Positions 26,697-34,950 of a stretch of DNA of 43,818 nucleotides are shown in pieces; the first letter of the stretch is position 1, and the number at the start of each line of letters is the position of its first letter. This DNA comes from a virus: positions 1-43,818 of IMG/VR virus record IMGVR_UViG_3300049847_000331. The stretch is one strand, 5' to 3'. Made by a program: the position numbers and the translations under genes. The notes beneath the pieces were generated by a model. The model searched no databases and was not told the origin of the DNA. It saw only the letters and a program-made list of their open reading frames with translations.

Positions 26697-27698
26697 TTAG
26701 ATAAATCTTTGAAATACTGGATGCCGTGGAAGACCTTTGGATGCAATGCCAGAATATTTATATGTAAATTTTGTTTCCATGTACTCCTTGGCATTTGTAT
26801 ATATGTCAAGTAAATCCTTATCTTGTAGATTTTCAAATGTTCCAATTGAAAATTGTCTGTGGTAGAATGGAGACTCAGGATTAATATCTATGCAGGTAAT
26901 TGTTCCCAGAGTTCCATTGCCCCGCTTTCCTGCCATATGACTAGACCGCTTAGTTAGCCCAATCTCATTTTTCTTTTTGGTATTTAAATTTACTTCCCCT
27001 TCATGAAGACCAATTATAAGTGCTTCCGAATCAAATGAAGGCTTGACTTTAAAATACATTGCCTCTTGTAGTGTGGCTCTCCCAAATTTATAATTAGATT
27101 TCTTTTTGCGAATCATTATTCCTTCGTGTCCAATAGTTAGGAGTGCATCATATATATCCTTAGTAAGAGATAGTACTTCATTACTACTAACAAAATAAAA
27201 AATACCTGGAACGTCCATACAATGTACATAAATATGATGTATTTCTCTGTCTGTATATGGTGCATATGCGTCTCTAGGGCCAGCATAGCCAAAAGAATCA
27301 AATATATATATTTTTAATTTTGTAATGTCATGTAATAAATCAAAGGTTTGTATTGCCTTATTGGCTTCTGGAAATCCTCTCGTGTGTATTAGCTCGCAAT
27401 CCAGAGTGGCGGAAAAATCTTCTATACCTAAAATAGGGAACTGCTTTAATATGATTTCAGCCAGTGCGCGATTTTGAATGGGCTTCATATTTCGCGTGTA
27501 TACTTCATCTTTTGTAATTAATAATCGTACCCCATCATATTTTATAGAGTATGTATACTGTTGTTTCTTTTCCTCTGGCCAAGCTAGTACTTCATCAATT
27601 GAAATAGCACAAGAAAGAAAAGGGCGAAAGCCCGGACATAGATAAGGTGTAGTGGGTGTAGTGGGTGTAGTGGGTGTAGTGGGTGTAGTGGTAGTCAT
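26697..27698 (-). CDS. ATP-dependent DNA ligase
   Basis: This 333-residue protein seals nicks in replicated phage DNA. Motif I is KYDGVR, with the adenylated lysine at Lys53. The motif IV-like EGIMIRKK lies at about 194-201 and motif V MYFKVKP at about 215-221. A C-terminal OB-like part contains GTLGTITC (about 265-272). The length is typical of small phage ligases. The first 18 residues are Thr and Pro from a 9-bp tandem repeat (27646-27690), probably a disordered tail not found in other ligases. It starts 3 bases after the helicase stop. Confidence 0.95.
   Translation of the reverse strand: MTTTTPTTPTTPTTPTTPYLCPGFRPFLSCAISIDEVLAWPEEKKQQYTYSIKYDGVRLLITKDEVYTRNMKPIQNRALAEIILKQFPILGIEDFSATLDCELIHTRGFPEANKAIQTFDLLHDITKLKIYIFDSFGYAGPRDAYAPYTDREIHHIYVHCMDVPGIFYFVSSNEVLSLTKDIYDALLTIGHEGIMIRKKKSNYKFGRATLQEAMYFKVKPSFDSEALIIGLHEGEVNLNTKKKNEIGLTKRSSHMAGKRGNGTLGTITCIDINPESPFYHRQFSIGTFENLQDKDLLDIYTNAKEYMETKFTYKYSGIASKGLPRHPVFQRFI
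27646..27690. repeat. Five tandem 9-bp repeats inside the ligase 5' end
   Basis: GGTGTAGTG occurs five times in tandem (27646-27690) and, on the minus strand, codes for Thr-Thr-Pro-type triplets in the ligase N-terminus. Since each unit is a multiple of three, gain or loss of copies keeps the frame. It is the only leader-type repeat here that lies inside a coding region. Confidence 0.93.
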
Positions 27699-27701
27699 GA
27701 T

Positions 27702-28973
27702 TTAGTTCCCAGTTAATATGGTAGCGAGCCAATTGAAGTCGGTATATTTTTCAAATTCGGGTGATACTTTTATTGGTACATCTGCGACAGAATGATTTCC
27801 ATGTTCGTCAGATATTATCCTACCCGCGGTTCTAAGAATATTAAGAACCCCATTTAGTTCATCTAATGATCTAACGTCGCGATGAACTAAATTAGAAAGT
27901 TCGCCAATATTCATTCCGTCATGTTTGGTTTTTAATGTGTTCAAGATTAAATTGATTAGTACTGCATGGGGGCCCCTTCCCATTTCTCCAATAACATCAG
28001 GCATCAATAGTTCAGTGTGAGTTAAGAGAGTATTTGCTTGGATTACTGAACTGACTGTTATTGTGTCTAATTTTGCAACACATGTAAATATGGTTATTAA
28101 TTTTAGTAGATGCGTAAATCGTCTTGAGGCATACCCTGCATATCTAGAATCGAAAGGACTTTTCCAGATTTCATATATTTCCTCTAGCATTTCTTTGGCG
28201 GTTGGGTCTATACTTAGTGGGCCAGGTGGGGTATCTAATAAGGAAGTCAAGTGATCTGTAATGTAGGCTTTATCAATCTCGCAAGGAACAGGAGGAAAAG
28301 CTAGTTTTCTCCTTACTCCTACTACGGGAATTAGAATAACCCTAGATAAAAATCCTTGTTCTAGGGAACTCATTGGAAAATACGTGGCAAAGTGACTTGG
28401 AGTCATGCCACCTAATACTGTAATGTATGGTTTTGGAAATGTAACTATGCCTCCTTTTGCTGTCCTATGTTCATAATCTCTATCTCTATCCCAAAGACTA
28501 CCTAGTGTAGTTAAAAAGTCAGAGTTAGAATGCCCAATGAATTCCGTGAATTCATCTGAGCAAATAAAAGAATGGGTTTCTCCATCTATCAAATTAAAAT
28601 CTAAGTCATCAATGTCTACTTTAGTTTTTATGTCTTTATTCTTTTGTGCCATATGATCAAAGAATCCAGCTTTAGACCCAGACTCAAAAGCAAAATCAGT
28701 GTATCCCGAGCTCTGAGAATATTTCTGGGCTTCTTTGATTGCAGTAGACTTTCTAGTGCCTGTTGCACCAACTACCATAACATATAAATTAGGATATATG
28801 TTTGATGTTCCAAAAGGAAAGTATTTACGTCTACCTATTATGGCTGAACAAGCAGTTAGTATACTCCATAGGTGAATTAAATTTTTAGCCTCTGTATAAG
28901 ATGAAACCAATTTAATATAATTACCGAGAAAATCACTGGGGTTTTCCTTGGAGTGCAGGAGAGTTTTGGACAT
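27702..28973 (-). CDS. DUF3987-type replicative helicase/ATPase
   Basis: This 423-residue protein has a Walker A GATGTRKST (69-77) and a Walker B-like ICSDEF (about 136-141), in an AAA/RecA-like domain typical of the DUF3987 group common in phage replication modules. Residues 215-330 are helical, and the C-terminus (about 350-420) resembles a winged-helix region. It probably acts as the replicative helicase. A TOPRIM or primase motif is not visible in it. Its start overlaps the MazG-like gene by 41 bases, and no ribosome binding site is evident, so it may be coupled. Confidence 0.75.
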   Translation of the reverse strand: MSKTLLHSKENPSDFLGNYIKLVSSYTEAKNLIHLWSILTACSAIIGRRKYFPFGTSNIYPNLYVMVVGATGTRKSTAIKEAQKYSQSSGYTDFAFESGSKAGFFDHMAQKNKDIKTKVDIDDLDFNLIDGETHSFICSDEFTEFIGHSNSDFLTTLGSLWDRDRDYEHRTAKGGIVTFPKPYITVLGGMTPSHFATYFPMSSLEQGFLSRVILIPVVGVRRKLAFPPVPCEIDKAYITDHLTSLLDTPPGPLSIDPTAKEMLEEIYEIWKSPFDSRYAGYASRRFTHLLKLITIFTCVAKLDTITVSSVIQANTLLTHTELLMPDVIGEMGRGPHAVLINLILNTLKTKHDGMNIGELSNLVHRDVRSLDELNGVLNILRTAGRIISDEHGNHSVADVPIKVSPEFEKYTDFNWLATILTGN

Positions 28974-29409
28974 TTGATTCTGCGTTCTGTTCGTTTAGTA
29001 GTCCAGTGTAATTATATGGTTTATTTATTCTATTGGCTAGATCATCTAAGTAGGGAAGAATGAACGAATCAGGCTTGAATATTTTTCCATCCGCTCGTTT
29101 GGTTGCTTTAGATTGTCCCGATGGAATTTTTGAGGCATTTGAAATATCAACTCTGGCTTTAATTATTTCGGGGTCTACGCCTAGAGAGAGAGCGAGTCCT
29201 TCTATAACAACCATAGAGTCTCCAATTGCATCTAATAACTCTACTGTATTTTCGTGCGTTTGGGATTGAATGAATTTGTCAAAGGCTGGGAATAATTCCC
29301 GGACTACTTCCTCTCGGATTAGCTCAATGTATAAAGTCGCTTGATTGTAATTAACAACCGAGACCGTTTGGTCGCAAGCAGACATGAATTGTTTCTGTAA
29401 AAGAGACAT
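28933..29409 (-). CDS. MazG-like nucleotide pyrophosphohydrolase
   Basis: This protein has 158 residues from the ATG at 29409, with GGAAA upstream; a longer frame lacks a good start. The MazG/PRA-PH pattern is visible: EVVRELFPAFDKF and ENTVELLDAIGDSMVVIEG (about 33-73), with acidic residues for metal, then VDISNASK (about 88-95) and KADGKIFKPD-like ADGKIFKPD. It would hydrolyse nucleoside triphosphates and alter the cell's nucleotide pool or alarmone signalling. Neighbours are replication genes. Confidence 0.8.
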   Translation of the reverse strand: MSLLQKQFMSACDQTVSVVNYNQATLYIELIREEVVRELFPAFDKFIQSQTHENTVELLDAIGDSMVVIEGLALSLGVDPEIIKARVDISNASKIPSGQSKATKRADGKIFKPDSFILPYLDDLANRINKPYNYTGLLNEQNAESNVQNSPALQGKPQ

Positions 29410-29420
29410 GATATTTCCAG

Positions 29421-29756
29421 TTACGATTTTATAATTAAAAGTAATAACACGATAGCTATTGCTATCCAGAGTGTAGTTAGAAGCCCGAGTATTAGACCAC
29501 GCCAAAATACACAGCAAGAACAATCAATTGTTCCTGCCATATAATTATATAGTTTCCATGCCCATGAATGGGGAGGCGTACATATTTCAGATAAAGAAAT
29601 AGGAGAGGGTTCTATCATTGTAACGGCTTCCCACTCACCAGCTTTAACTGGTATGAGCGCACTGGGGCTAACTGGTTTAGCTGATTCATCTAGAAATTTT
29701 ATATTAGCTAATAGCCTAGCTTTCTTTTCAGCTGCTGTTTCTTTTTTATGCATCAT
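29421..29756 (-). CDS. Tail-anchored small membrane protein
   Basis: This 111-residue protein has a strong AGGAGG site 9 bases before the first of two ATGs. The N-terminal 80 residues are soluble, with a charged helix at 5-25, and residues 81-86 hold a Cys cluster (DCSCC). A C-terminal hydrophobic segment (about 88-109, LILGLLTTLWIAIAIVLLLL) ends close to the stop, so it is probably tail-anchored in the inner membrane facing the cytoplasm. Function unknown; it sits between two nucleotide-related genes. Confidence 0.7.
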   Translation of the reverse strand: MMHKKETAAEKKARLLANIKFLDESAKPVSPSALIPVKAGEWEAVTMIEPSPISLSEICTPPHSWAWKLYNYMAGTIDCSCCVFWRGLILGLLTTLWIAIAIVLLLLIIKS

Positions 29757-29768
29757 GAGTGGTTCCTC

Positions 29769-30056
29769 CTATTTGGTAGGGTCTTCATTATTAGTTATGA
29801 TATCATAACATCCAATGTACCCTGCAATGTCCAAAGCCGAATCTCTATGCAATGGGGATGCGCATAGCCTTGCTATTTTTAATTGTATCATGCACAGAGC
29901 TACTTCCTGAGGGGTAATAACTTTACCGGGAATTAGTTTATCTTTTAGAACCAGATTCCAACCATCGGCAATTCGGGAGAAATTAGCTGTTTTATCTCCG
30001 TACTCTTTTTGTCGTTGGCCGTGGATAAGTTCATTAGCGTGTAGTAAAATATTCAT
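29769..30056 (-). CDS. DUF6378-like protein
   Basis: This 95-residue protein fits DUF6378 in layout: ANELIHGQRQKEYGD at 8-22, NFSRIADGWNLVL at 25-37, PQEVALCMIQLKIARL at 49-64, and ALDIAGYIGCY at 74-84. This family is common in phages, and related all-helical folds are NTP pyrophosphohydrolase-like; an enzymatic role is inference. It lies directly after the polymerase and before the tail-anchored protein, in one transcript. Confidence 0.7.
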   Translation of the reverse strand: MNILLHANELIHGQRQKEYGDKTANFSRIADGWNLVLKDKLIPGKVITPQEVALCMIQLKIARLCASPLHRDSALDIAGYIGCYDIITNNEDPTK

Positions 30057-30085
30057 AGTGTTTCTTTCTCAAAAATTAAATTAAA

Positions 30086-32368
30086 TTATTCTTCCATATT
30101 CCACTCTTTATTTTCTTTCCAATATATCGATGGACGAGAAATAGCAGAGGGAATAAATAAGTGACGTCCGTGTACTTCTATGTGTGAGGTTTCATCGTAA
30201 ATTCTCTGGGCTTCCTTTATTAAATGTAAGTGGTCTTTATGTACTTGAAATAAAACTGAATCGTGTATCTGAGCTTTTATTCTAAATATTTTAGGGTCTT
30301 CTAGTTCATACCATATGCGAAAGAATCCCTCATTAACTAGAGCAATGTTTAAGTGCTGTGGACTGTGGGCAACTAGTGCGTTCAAGTCATTTTTATTTTC
30401 GCCTGGTGATAAGAATGTACGACGTGTCCATCCATCTGGGGTAACAAGCATCCCAGTTGTAGACACCTCATTTATTATTTCCGCTTGCCACTCATTCCTA
30501 ATTCTGGGATACGTAATATCAAAGCGGTTTAATAAATAATCTCCAACATCTGTAGCTGTGAAACTACCCGGTAATTTAAGTAGTGCCTTAGCTTTATATA
30601 TATTTTTCTCTCCCATTGTATTTACTAATTTCCAAGAGCCCATATTATAATTGGCACCGTGGTTAGTTCTTTTGGAGAGCTGGCGAATTTCCTTATTTAA
30701 AACCTTACCAGTGTTAATATCATACATTGCTTCAAATGGAATTCCAAAAAATAAAGAAGCATTGGTACAGTGAAAGTCAGGAGACGTCTCAACTACTCTA
30801 ATTAAATTAGTATCTTGAGATTGGTATGCGGTACACCTAGATTCCGCTTGGGATTTATCCATTTCTACTAATAGAAAATCTGGGTCAGCTCTCAAACATT
30901 CCTTGAAGTACGGTGGGATATTTTGTACCTGAACCCCATAGCGAATGTAAATATCATTGTCCTCTGAATTGTTTTTCTTTTCATAGAATGAGGAAGCTCT
31001 GCACGCACTGCGTCCTGTGTCTGTTCCAAATGGGTCAATCGAATAAGTTACTCTATTATTCCACAATGTTGCATCTATGTAAGTAGAAAACATTTTCAAT
31101 GATTTTCTATAGCTAGTCATCTTACCTAGAATTACAGCGTTCAATGGATGACGATCTGCAATCTTTGTAACTGCTGTAACATCAGAGGATTCTATCTTTT
31201 GATTTGGAGCTAGGAATTTTAGTAGTGACTTTACTTGTGGAGGAGAGGCGGGATTAAAGAATTTAGTTCCGAGAATGTAGTTCAAGTCTTCATATTCTTT
31301 TTGAATTATTTTCCTTTGGTTATTCTCCATCTGTACTCGGACATTAGAATCAACCAGGATTCCCTCAAATTCACAGCTCAATGCTGGAAATACAATTTTA
31401 AATAGTTTATAATAATTGTTCTTTGCATACTGTGGCATATGTTCGATCATCCACAGGAAACATAATAGAGTACAGTGGGTATCCTTTGCATTGTATAGTA
31501 AAATATCCTCTGCTGATTCATCTTTCCAGTATAGAATATCTCTAATGCAAAAAGAAGATATATAATCTAAAGAGCGGGGTAGCTCCGCATATATTGCAGA
31601 GAACATTCCATAGGTATCCCAGTACCAGTTCTTTACTGGAATATCCCAATGCAATAAATGCAGCACATCGAAGCGTCCATTCTGAAAAATCTTAGAAACC
31701 GAATTACCACAAATGAGTCTAACAATCTCATACTTAGCTTCGTCATCTAGCATGAATCCAAATGTACGAATAACTGGGTCTACCTTGTGTAGGCCAGAGA
31801 AAGAAATACATTTAATTTTCTGATTAATTCCTGTCTCAATATCCACTGCAATTACTGTACAATTAAATAAAAATGATATACATGCAGTGAATTCATCCTT
31901 GGCGTCTGGAGTTTCTAATTTGAAATCCCCAAAAGGAATGAACTTATTGGGCTTGTACAGTTTATCCAAGTAATGATTCAATAGAAACTTACCCTCGGGC
32001 ATTGAGAACAAATGCTTTAGAGGAAACAGAATTAAAATTGGTCTGTTCTTTATAGAGTATATTAGATTGCCTTTGAAGTCTGCAATAGATAGACCGGGGC
32101 CATCTACTCCGGATTCTTTTATTTTCTTATTGGGGAATAAAATTTTTAATATTGACTTATCCGAGATAACAACATTGTCGCATGTATGTTGTTCCATCAA
32201 TAAGTCTAATTCTGATAGAAGAGAAATGGTTTCTCCAATTAAAATCTTTCCTTTTATTTGGAATGATAGGGAGGATTTTAATAATGGCACGTAAGGTGCA
32301 TCAGCTTTAGATAGAAAAAATAGGGTTCTCATACAAAAAGGCCCCAATCCTTGTGGGACTGAGGCCAT
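30086..32368 (-). CDS. Family A DNA polymerase with 3'-5' exonuclease
   Basis: This 760-residue phage replicase is numbered from the ATG at 32368; the ATG at 32332, residue 13, is an alternative start. The exonuclease has VDIETG (Asp176, Glu178), NGRFD (Asn230, Asp234) and YNAKD (Tyr292, Asp296). Polymerase motif A is MDKSQAESR (Asp504), motif B RQLSKRTNHGANY (Arg562 to Tyr574) and motif C IHDSV (Asp703). Compared with E. coli Pol I, motif A has Lys for Tyr after Asp, motif B has His570 at the Phe762 site, and motif C has Ser for Glu. A terminator-like hairpin lies between the two possible starts. Confidence 0.95.
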   Translation of the reverse strand: MASVPQGLGPFCMRTLFFLSKADAPYVPLLKSSLSFQIKGKILIGETISLLSELDLLMEQHTCDNVVISDKSILKILFPNKKIKESGVDGPGLSIADFKGNLIYSIKNRPILILFPLKHLFSMPEGKFLLNHYLDKLYKPNKFIPFGDFKLETPDAKDEFTACISFLFNCTVIAVDIETGINQKIKCISFSGLHKVDPVIRTFGFMLDDEAKYEIVRLICGNSVSKIFQNGRFDVLHLLHWDIPVKNWYWDTYGMFSAIYAELPRSLDYISSFCIRDILYWKDESAEDILLYNAKDTHCTLLCFLWMIEHMPQYAKNNYYKLFKIVFPALSCEFEGILVDSNVRVQMENNQRKIIQKEYEDLNYILGTKFFNPASPPQVKSLLKFLAPNQKIESSDVTAVTKIADRHPLNAVILGKMTSYRKSLKMFSTYIDATLWNNRVTYSIDPFGTDTGRSACRASSFYEKKNNSEDNDIYIRYGVQVQNIPPYFKECLRADPDFLLVEMDKSQAESRCTAYQSQDTNLIRVVETSPDFHCTNASLFFGIPFEAMYDINTGKVLNKEIRQLSKRTNHGANYNMGSWKLVNTMGEKNIYKAKALLKLPGSFTATDVGDYLLNRFDITYPRIRNEWQAEIINEVSTTGMLVTPDGWTRRTFLSPGENKNDLNALVAHSPQHLNIALVNEGFFRIWYELEDPKIFRIKAQIHDSVLFQVHKDHLHLIKEAQRIYDETSHIEVHGRHLFIPSAISRPSIYWKENKEWNMEE
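32334..32366 (-). terminator. Terminator/attenuator at the 5' end of the polymerase gene
   Basis: On the minus strand GGCCTCAGTCC and GGATTGGGGCC form an 11-bp stem with two mismatches around CACAA, followed by TTTTTG. It lies after the 162-residue gene (ending 32401) and just before the polymerase ATG at 32332. If translation starts at 32368, the hairpin is inside the gene and ribosomes would disrupt it. The 3' arm is almost the same as that of the terminator at 26451. Confidence 0.75.
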
Positions 32369-32400
32369 TCTAATTATCCAAAAGTCAATAGGTTAGTAGC

Positions 32401-32889
32401 TTACAGAACTGCCAGCCGCTTAATATCCAGATTAGTATATTCTTTTTCTGAACCATCAGGCTGCGCGACCTTAGAAGTACGAGAAGAAACAATTACACTT
32501 ACGTGTACATCTTTTACTTCAGATACAATGTCGTTCAATTTTCCACTTTCAATTTTCAATCCAGCACGGAGAACATCAATTAGTGGTTTAGCCATACGCA
32601 ATCCACTTGGCTGCGTTGCATTTTTTGCTTTTTCTTTTTCAGAAATAACCAATGAAAAAGCTGTACGCATCAAGTCTCCTGCCGTTGCTTCGCCTTTACG
32701 CAATTCAACAATCTCAGTGATCTTAAAATCAAAAATCAAACGATCAGTTCCTGCTACTTTGTCGGTGTCTCGGGATAGATTCAAAATAGCTTTGACGCCA
32801 CCATTAATGTCATTGACATACTGGGGCATTGCATCAATTTTTTCAATATCGAAATCGTCAACAATTTCAAAGTCGGTAGTTTGTGTCAT
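32401..32889 (-). CDS. Probable ssDNA-binding / replication accessory protein
   Basis: This 162-residue protein is rich in beta-strand patterns after residue 40. Strands near the end (VHVSVIVSSRTSKVAQ, then YTNLDIKRLAVL) resemble the last strands of an OB fold used by phage ssDNA-binding proteins. A long acidic N-terminus (DFEIVDDFDIEKIDAM) could occupy the DNA site or bind partners. The gene looks richer in G and C than its neighbours, as expected for high expression. It sits between recombination genes and the polymerase. Identification is by layout only. Confidence 0.5.
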   Translation of the reverse strand: MTQTTDFEIVDDFDIEKIDAMPQYVNDINGGVKAILNLSRDTDKVAGTDRLIFDFKITEIVELRKGEATAGDLMRTAFSLVISEKEKAKNATQPSGLRMAKPLIDVLRAGLKIESGKLNDIVSEVKDVHVSVIVSSRTSKVAQPDGSEKEYTNLDIKRLAVL

Positions 32890-33058
32890 AATAAATCCAA
32901 GTTAGTAAAGTTAAATGATTAGTTAATTGAGGTATTAATAATCGGGTTGAGGAAAATAATCCCAGTTTAACTCAGGGATAATGAGTAAGTAAATATAATT
33001 TATAACAACGAATAATTCTAAAGGTCGCTACTTATTATATTTAAATTCTTTTACACTT
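32890..33058. other. 169-bp leader between exonuclease and ssDNA-binding gene
   Basis: No gene fits here on either strand. A 7-of-8 bp hairpin (32956-32963 with 32975-32982) lies in the 5' leader of the minus-strand gene starting at 32889. I see no good sigma-70 promoter. The start of that gene has a weak TTGGA site. Confidence 0.5.
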
Positions 33059-33631
33059 TTATAGAATATTGAATGGGCGTGTGCCGTATGGGTAATAGTT
33101 ATTAAGCTCTATTAAGTACTCTGCTTGATTAATTGCATCGCCTCTCCCTGTGTGGGAGGTTTTTTCATTAACTATATAATCAAATCCACTAGGAGCACCT
33201 AGTATGCTTTTGATTGTTCGGAAGCAGCGATGATTTTTAGGGTTAAAAGGATATGGCTGCCTTGCTTTATTGAAAAGATTTCGTAATATAACTAAATCAA
33301 AATCTGGCCCATTGCCCCAAACAACTAGTTGTTCATTGTTTGCATGTTTAATGGCTAGACTATGAATCACCTTTGCAGCTATAACAACAGCGTGCTTTAC
33401 CCCTGGTGGATTCATAAGGCGCATAAATTTTTCTGGTGACTGAGTTTGCCACCAATTCAGAGTGTCTATTTCAATTTCAAATTTCAATTCTTGAGAACTT
33501 GTCGCGTCAATAAAAATAGAATATGATTCATTTATTTTTGTGGCATTAAAGAAACATAATCCAACTTCTAATATCATAGAATTCGGCCCTGTTCCCAGTG
33601 TCTCTAGGTCGATCATTAAATGAGTCTGCAT
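33059..33631 (-). CDS. DexA-like DEDDh 3'-5' exonuclease
   Basis: This 190-residue nuclease has the RNase H-like DEDDh set: MIDLETLG with Asp8 and Glu10, VVWGNGPDFDLVIL with Asp110 or Asp112, and SHTGRGDAINQAEYL with His160 and Asp165. The motif spacing, and DTLNWW (56-61), are those of the T4 DexA/Rv2179c-like group. It would digest DNA or RNA from the 3' end, in recombination or host DNA breakdown. AGGA lies before the ATG. It is 3 bases from a small basic gene. Confidence 0.85.
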   Translation of the reverse strand: MQTHLMIDLETLGTGPNSMILEVGLCFFNATKINESYSIFIDATSSQELKFEIEIDTLNWWQTQSPEKFMRLMNPPGVKHAVVIAAKVIHSLAIKHANNEQLVVWGNGPDFDLVILRNLFNKARQPYPFNPKNHRCFRTIKSILGAPSGFDYIVNEKTSHTGRGDAINQAEYLIELNNYYPYGTRPFNIL

Positions 33632-33634
33632 GAT

Positions 33635-33811
33635 TTAATATCCTAAACAGAAGAATCTTATTGCCGCCCTGTGTGCTTCTTTACCTTTAAATTTTTTTAT
33701 TAATTTAAATCCGGCGGGATTTGGAACATGAAAAGCCCCTCTTTTAGTAGAGTCTCCCCTATCAGCATGTCGGTTTTTAATTATAGGGCGGTCTGTATTG
33801 ATTGCATTCAT
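33635..33811 (-). CDS. Small basic protein between Sak4-like and exonuclease genes
   Basis: An open frame of 58 codons on the minus strand starts at the ATG at 33811 (MNAINTDRPIIKNRHADRG), 3 bases after the Sak4-like gene stop, and ends with TAA at 33635, 3 bases before the exonuclease start. It fills the gap exactly. It is strongly basic (many Lys, Arg and His) and may bind nucleic acid. No motif or membrane segment is visible. The exact fit makes it a likely gene; the function is unknown. Confidence 0.7.
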   Translation of the reverse strand: MNAINTDRPIIKNRHADRGDSTKRGAFHVPNPAGFKLIKKFKGKEAHRAAIRFFCLGY

Positions 33812-33814
33812 GAT

Positions 33815-34654
33815 TTATTTTATTCTCAGTTCAGGATTGAATAGTGCTTTTAGCGCTTCTCTTGGATCTTTATATTTTGATGTATCAAAATTAGAACGGT
33901 CTTTTGATAGAACCGTAGTAGATGCCATAGAAGATGATTGCATTCTATGTGACTTATTCATGACAGTGCAATAGTATGCTCCATCAAAATAACGAGAATT
34001 GTTTCTTGCAAAAGAACGAGTACCTCCAGCTGGGCCAATTTTCTGGGGTGCATCTTCTGAATCAACTACACCTGCCGAAGTAACTTCGCCTTCATGAGAA
34101 ATAATAATTATAGAAAAATGGTCGAGTAATTGAATTCTACCAAGAGAGCGGGATAAATGCAAACCCAATAGCCTATAGTATTCAAATTCTTTCTTTGCAT
34201 CTGAGTTGGCATTTGGAGTTAGTCGGTGGGAAATAGATTCAACCCACTGAGTCAGAGAATCAATTACTAGAATATCTTTAGCTGTGAATTTAGAGAAATC
34301 AATAACTGAAAATCCGCTAGGATTATCTTTCTTGCACAGAGAGCAATCATGTCTACCATGATAATCACACAGATTGGCATTACCCTTTAGGAATAAGTAA
34401 TCCAACGATGCAGCAGCAATTGGAGTCTCTGGAGAATCTAACATTTTATATATGTTAACATTCTTTCTGGCTTCCAGTTTGACACATTCAGGATTCAATA
34501 ATGTCTTGTGCCCATTCTCTAATGAGAGATAATGGAGTGTATGGGTTTCCGCTAGACCCCCTATTGAGTATGTTTTTCCAGAACCGGGGGCTCCGTAAAT
34601 AATAATACGGTGAGTTTGTGGATTGTCAATTAGAGTAGCAAGAGTTAATGGCAT
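33815..34654 (-). CDS. Sak4-like RecA-fold ATPase (recombinase) with zinc-binding insertion
   Basis: In this 279-residue protein, the Walker A GAPGSGKT (21-28) and Walker B ILVIDS (128-133) mark a RecA-fold ATPase of the AAA_24/Sak4 type, which phages use for single-strand annealing or strand exchange. An inserted segment CDYHGRHDCSLC (96-107) holds Cys96, His99, Cys104 and Cys107, a likely zinc site. Its neighbours are an exonuclease, a possible ssDNA-binding protein and a PD-(D/E)XK nuclease, a recombination set. The start has a weak binding site and the preceding gene ends 7 bases upstream. Confidence 0.8.
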   Translation of the reverse strand: MPLTLATLIDNPQTHRIIIYGAPGSGKTYSIGGLAETHTLHYLSLENGHKTLLNPECVKLEARKNVNIYKMLDSPETPIAAASLDYLFLKGNANLCDYHGRHDCSLCKKDNPSGFSVIDFSKFTAKDILVIDSLTQWVESISHRLTPNANSDAKKEFEYYRLLGLHLSRSLGRIQLLDHFSIIIISHEGEVTSAGVVDSEDAPQKIGPAGGTRSFARNNSRYFDGAYYCTVMNKSHRMQSSSMASTTVLSKDRSNFDTSKYKDPREALKALFNPELRIK

Positions 34655-34660
34655 GATAAT

Positions 34661-34945
34661 TCAATCTTCATTTACGTCAGAATCAGATTCAGGCTCAGTA
34701 CTATTATCTTCCATTAAAGCAGCTAAATCTATGGTATCCTCTTGTACTGTGAGGTATGGGAGGTATTCAGCATCGGCGGATTCCATGTCGAAATCAACTG
34801 GTCTCTTTATTTTATTTGTAACTGTATCAACTACAGTAAAGGTTCCTATTGCCTCAGCGTAGTACTGTGCAATTTCTTCGTCATTAGTCCCTGTAACTTT
34901 TGGGATATCTTCGAGGTGAATGATTAGGAATCTAAAAGTGGCCAT
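34661..34945 (-). CDS. Small acidic protein upstream of the Sak4-like gene
   Basis: This 94-residue protein has residues 1-60 with mixed strand and helix and a very acidic tail (70-94, with EPESDSDVNED at the end). The tail resembles those by which ssDNA-binding proteins bind partners or DNA mimics, but there is no OB fold evident. No Shine-Dalgarno site is visible; the leader carries a duplicated 10-bp repeat. It lies directly downstream of the tRNA gene and upstream of the Sak4-like gene. Function unknown. Confidence 0.65.
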   Translation of the reverse strand: MATFRFLIIHLEDIPKVTGTNDEEIAQYYAEAIGTFTVVDTVTNKIKRPVDFDMESADAEYLPYLTVQEDTIDLAALMEDNSTEPESDSDVNED

Positions 34946-34950
34946 GATAT

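Noticed and set aside
26678-26845. Longer N-terminus for the last early gene
   Set aside because: It would overlap the ligase end by about 150 bases; the ATG at 26677 has a good ribosome binding site and a normal signal-anchor start.
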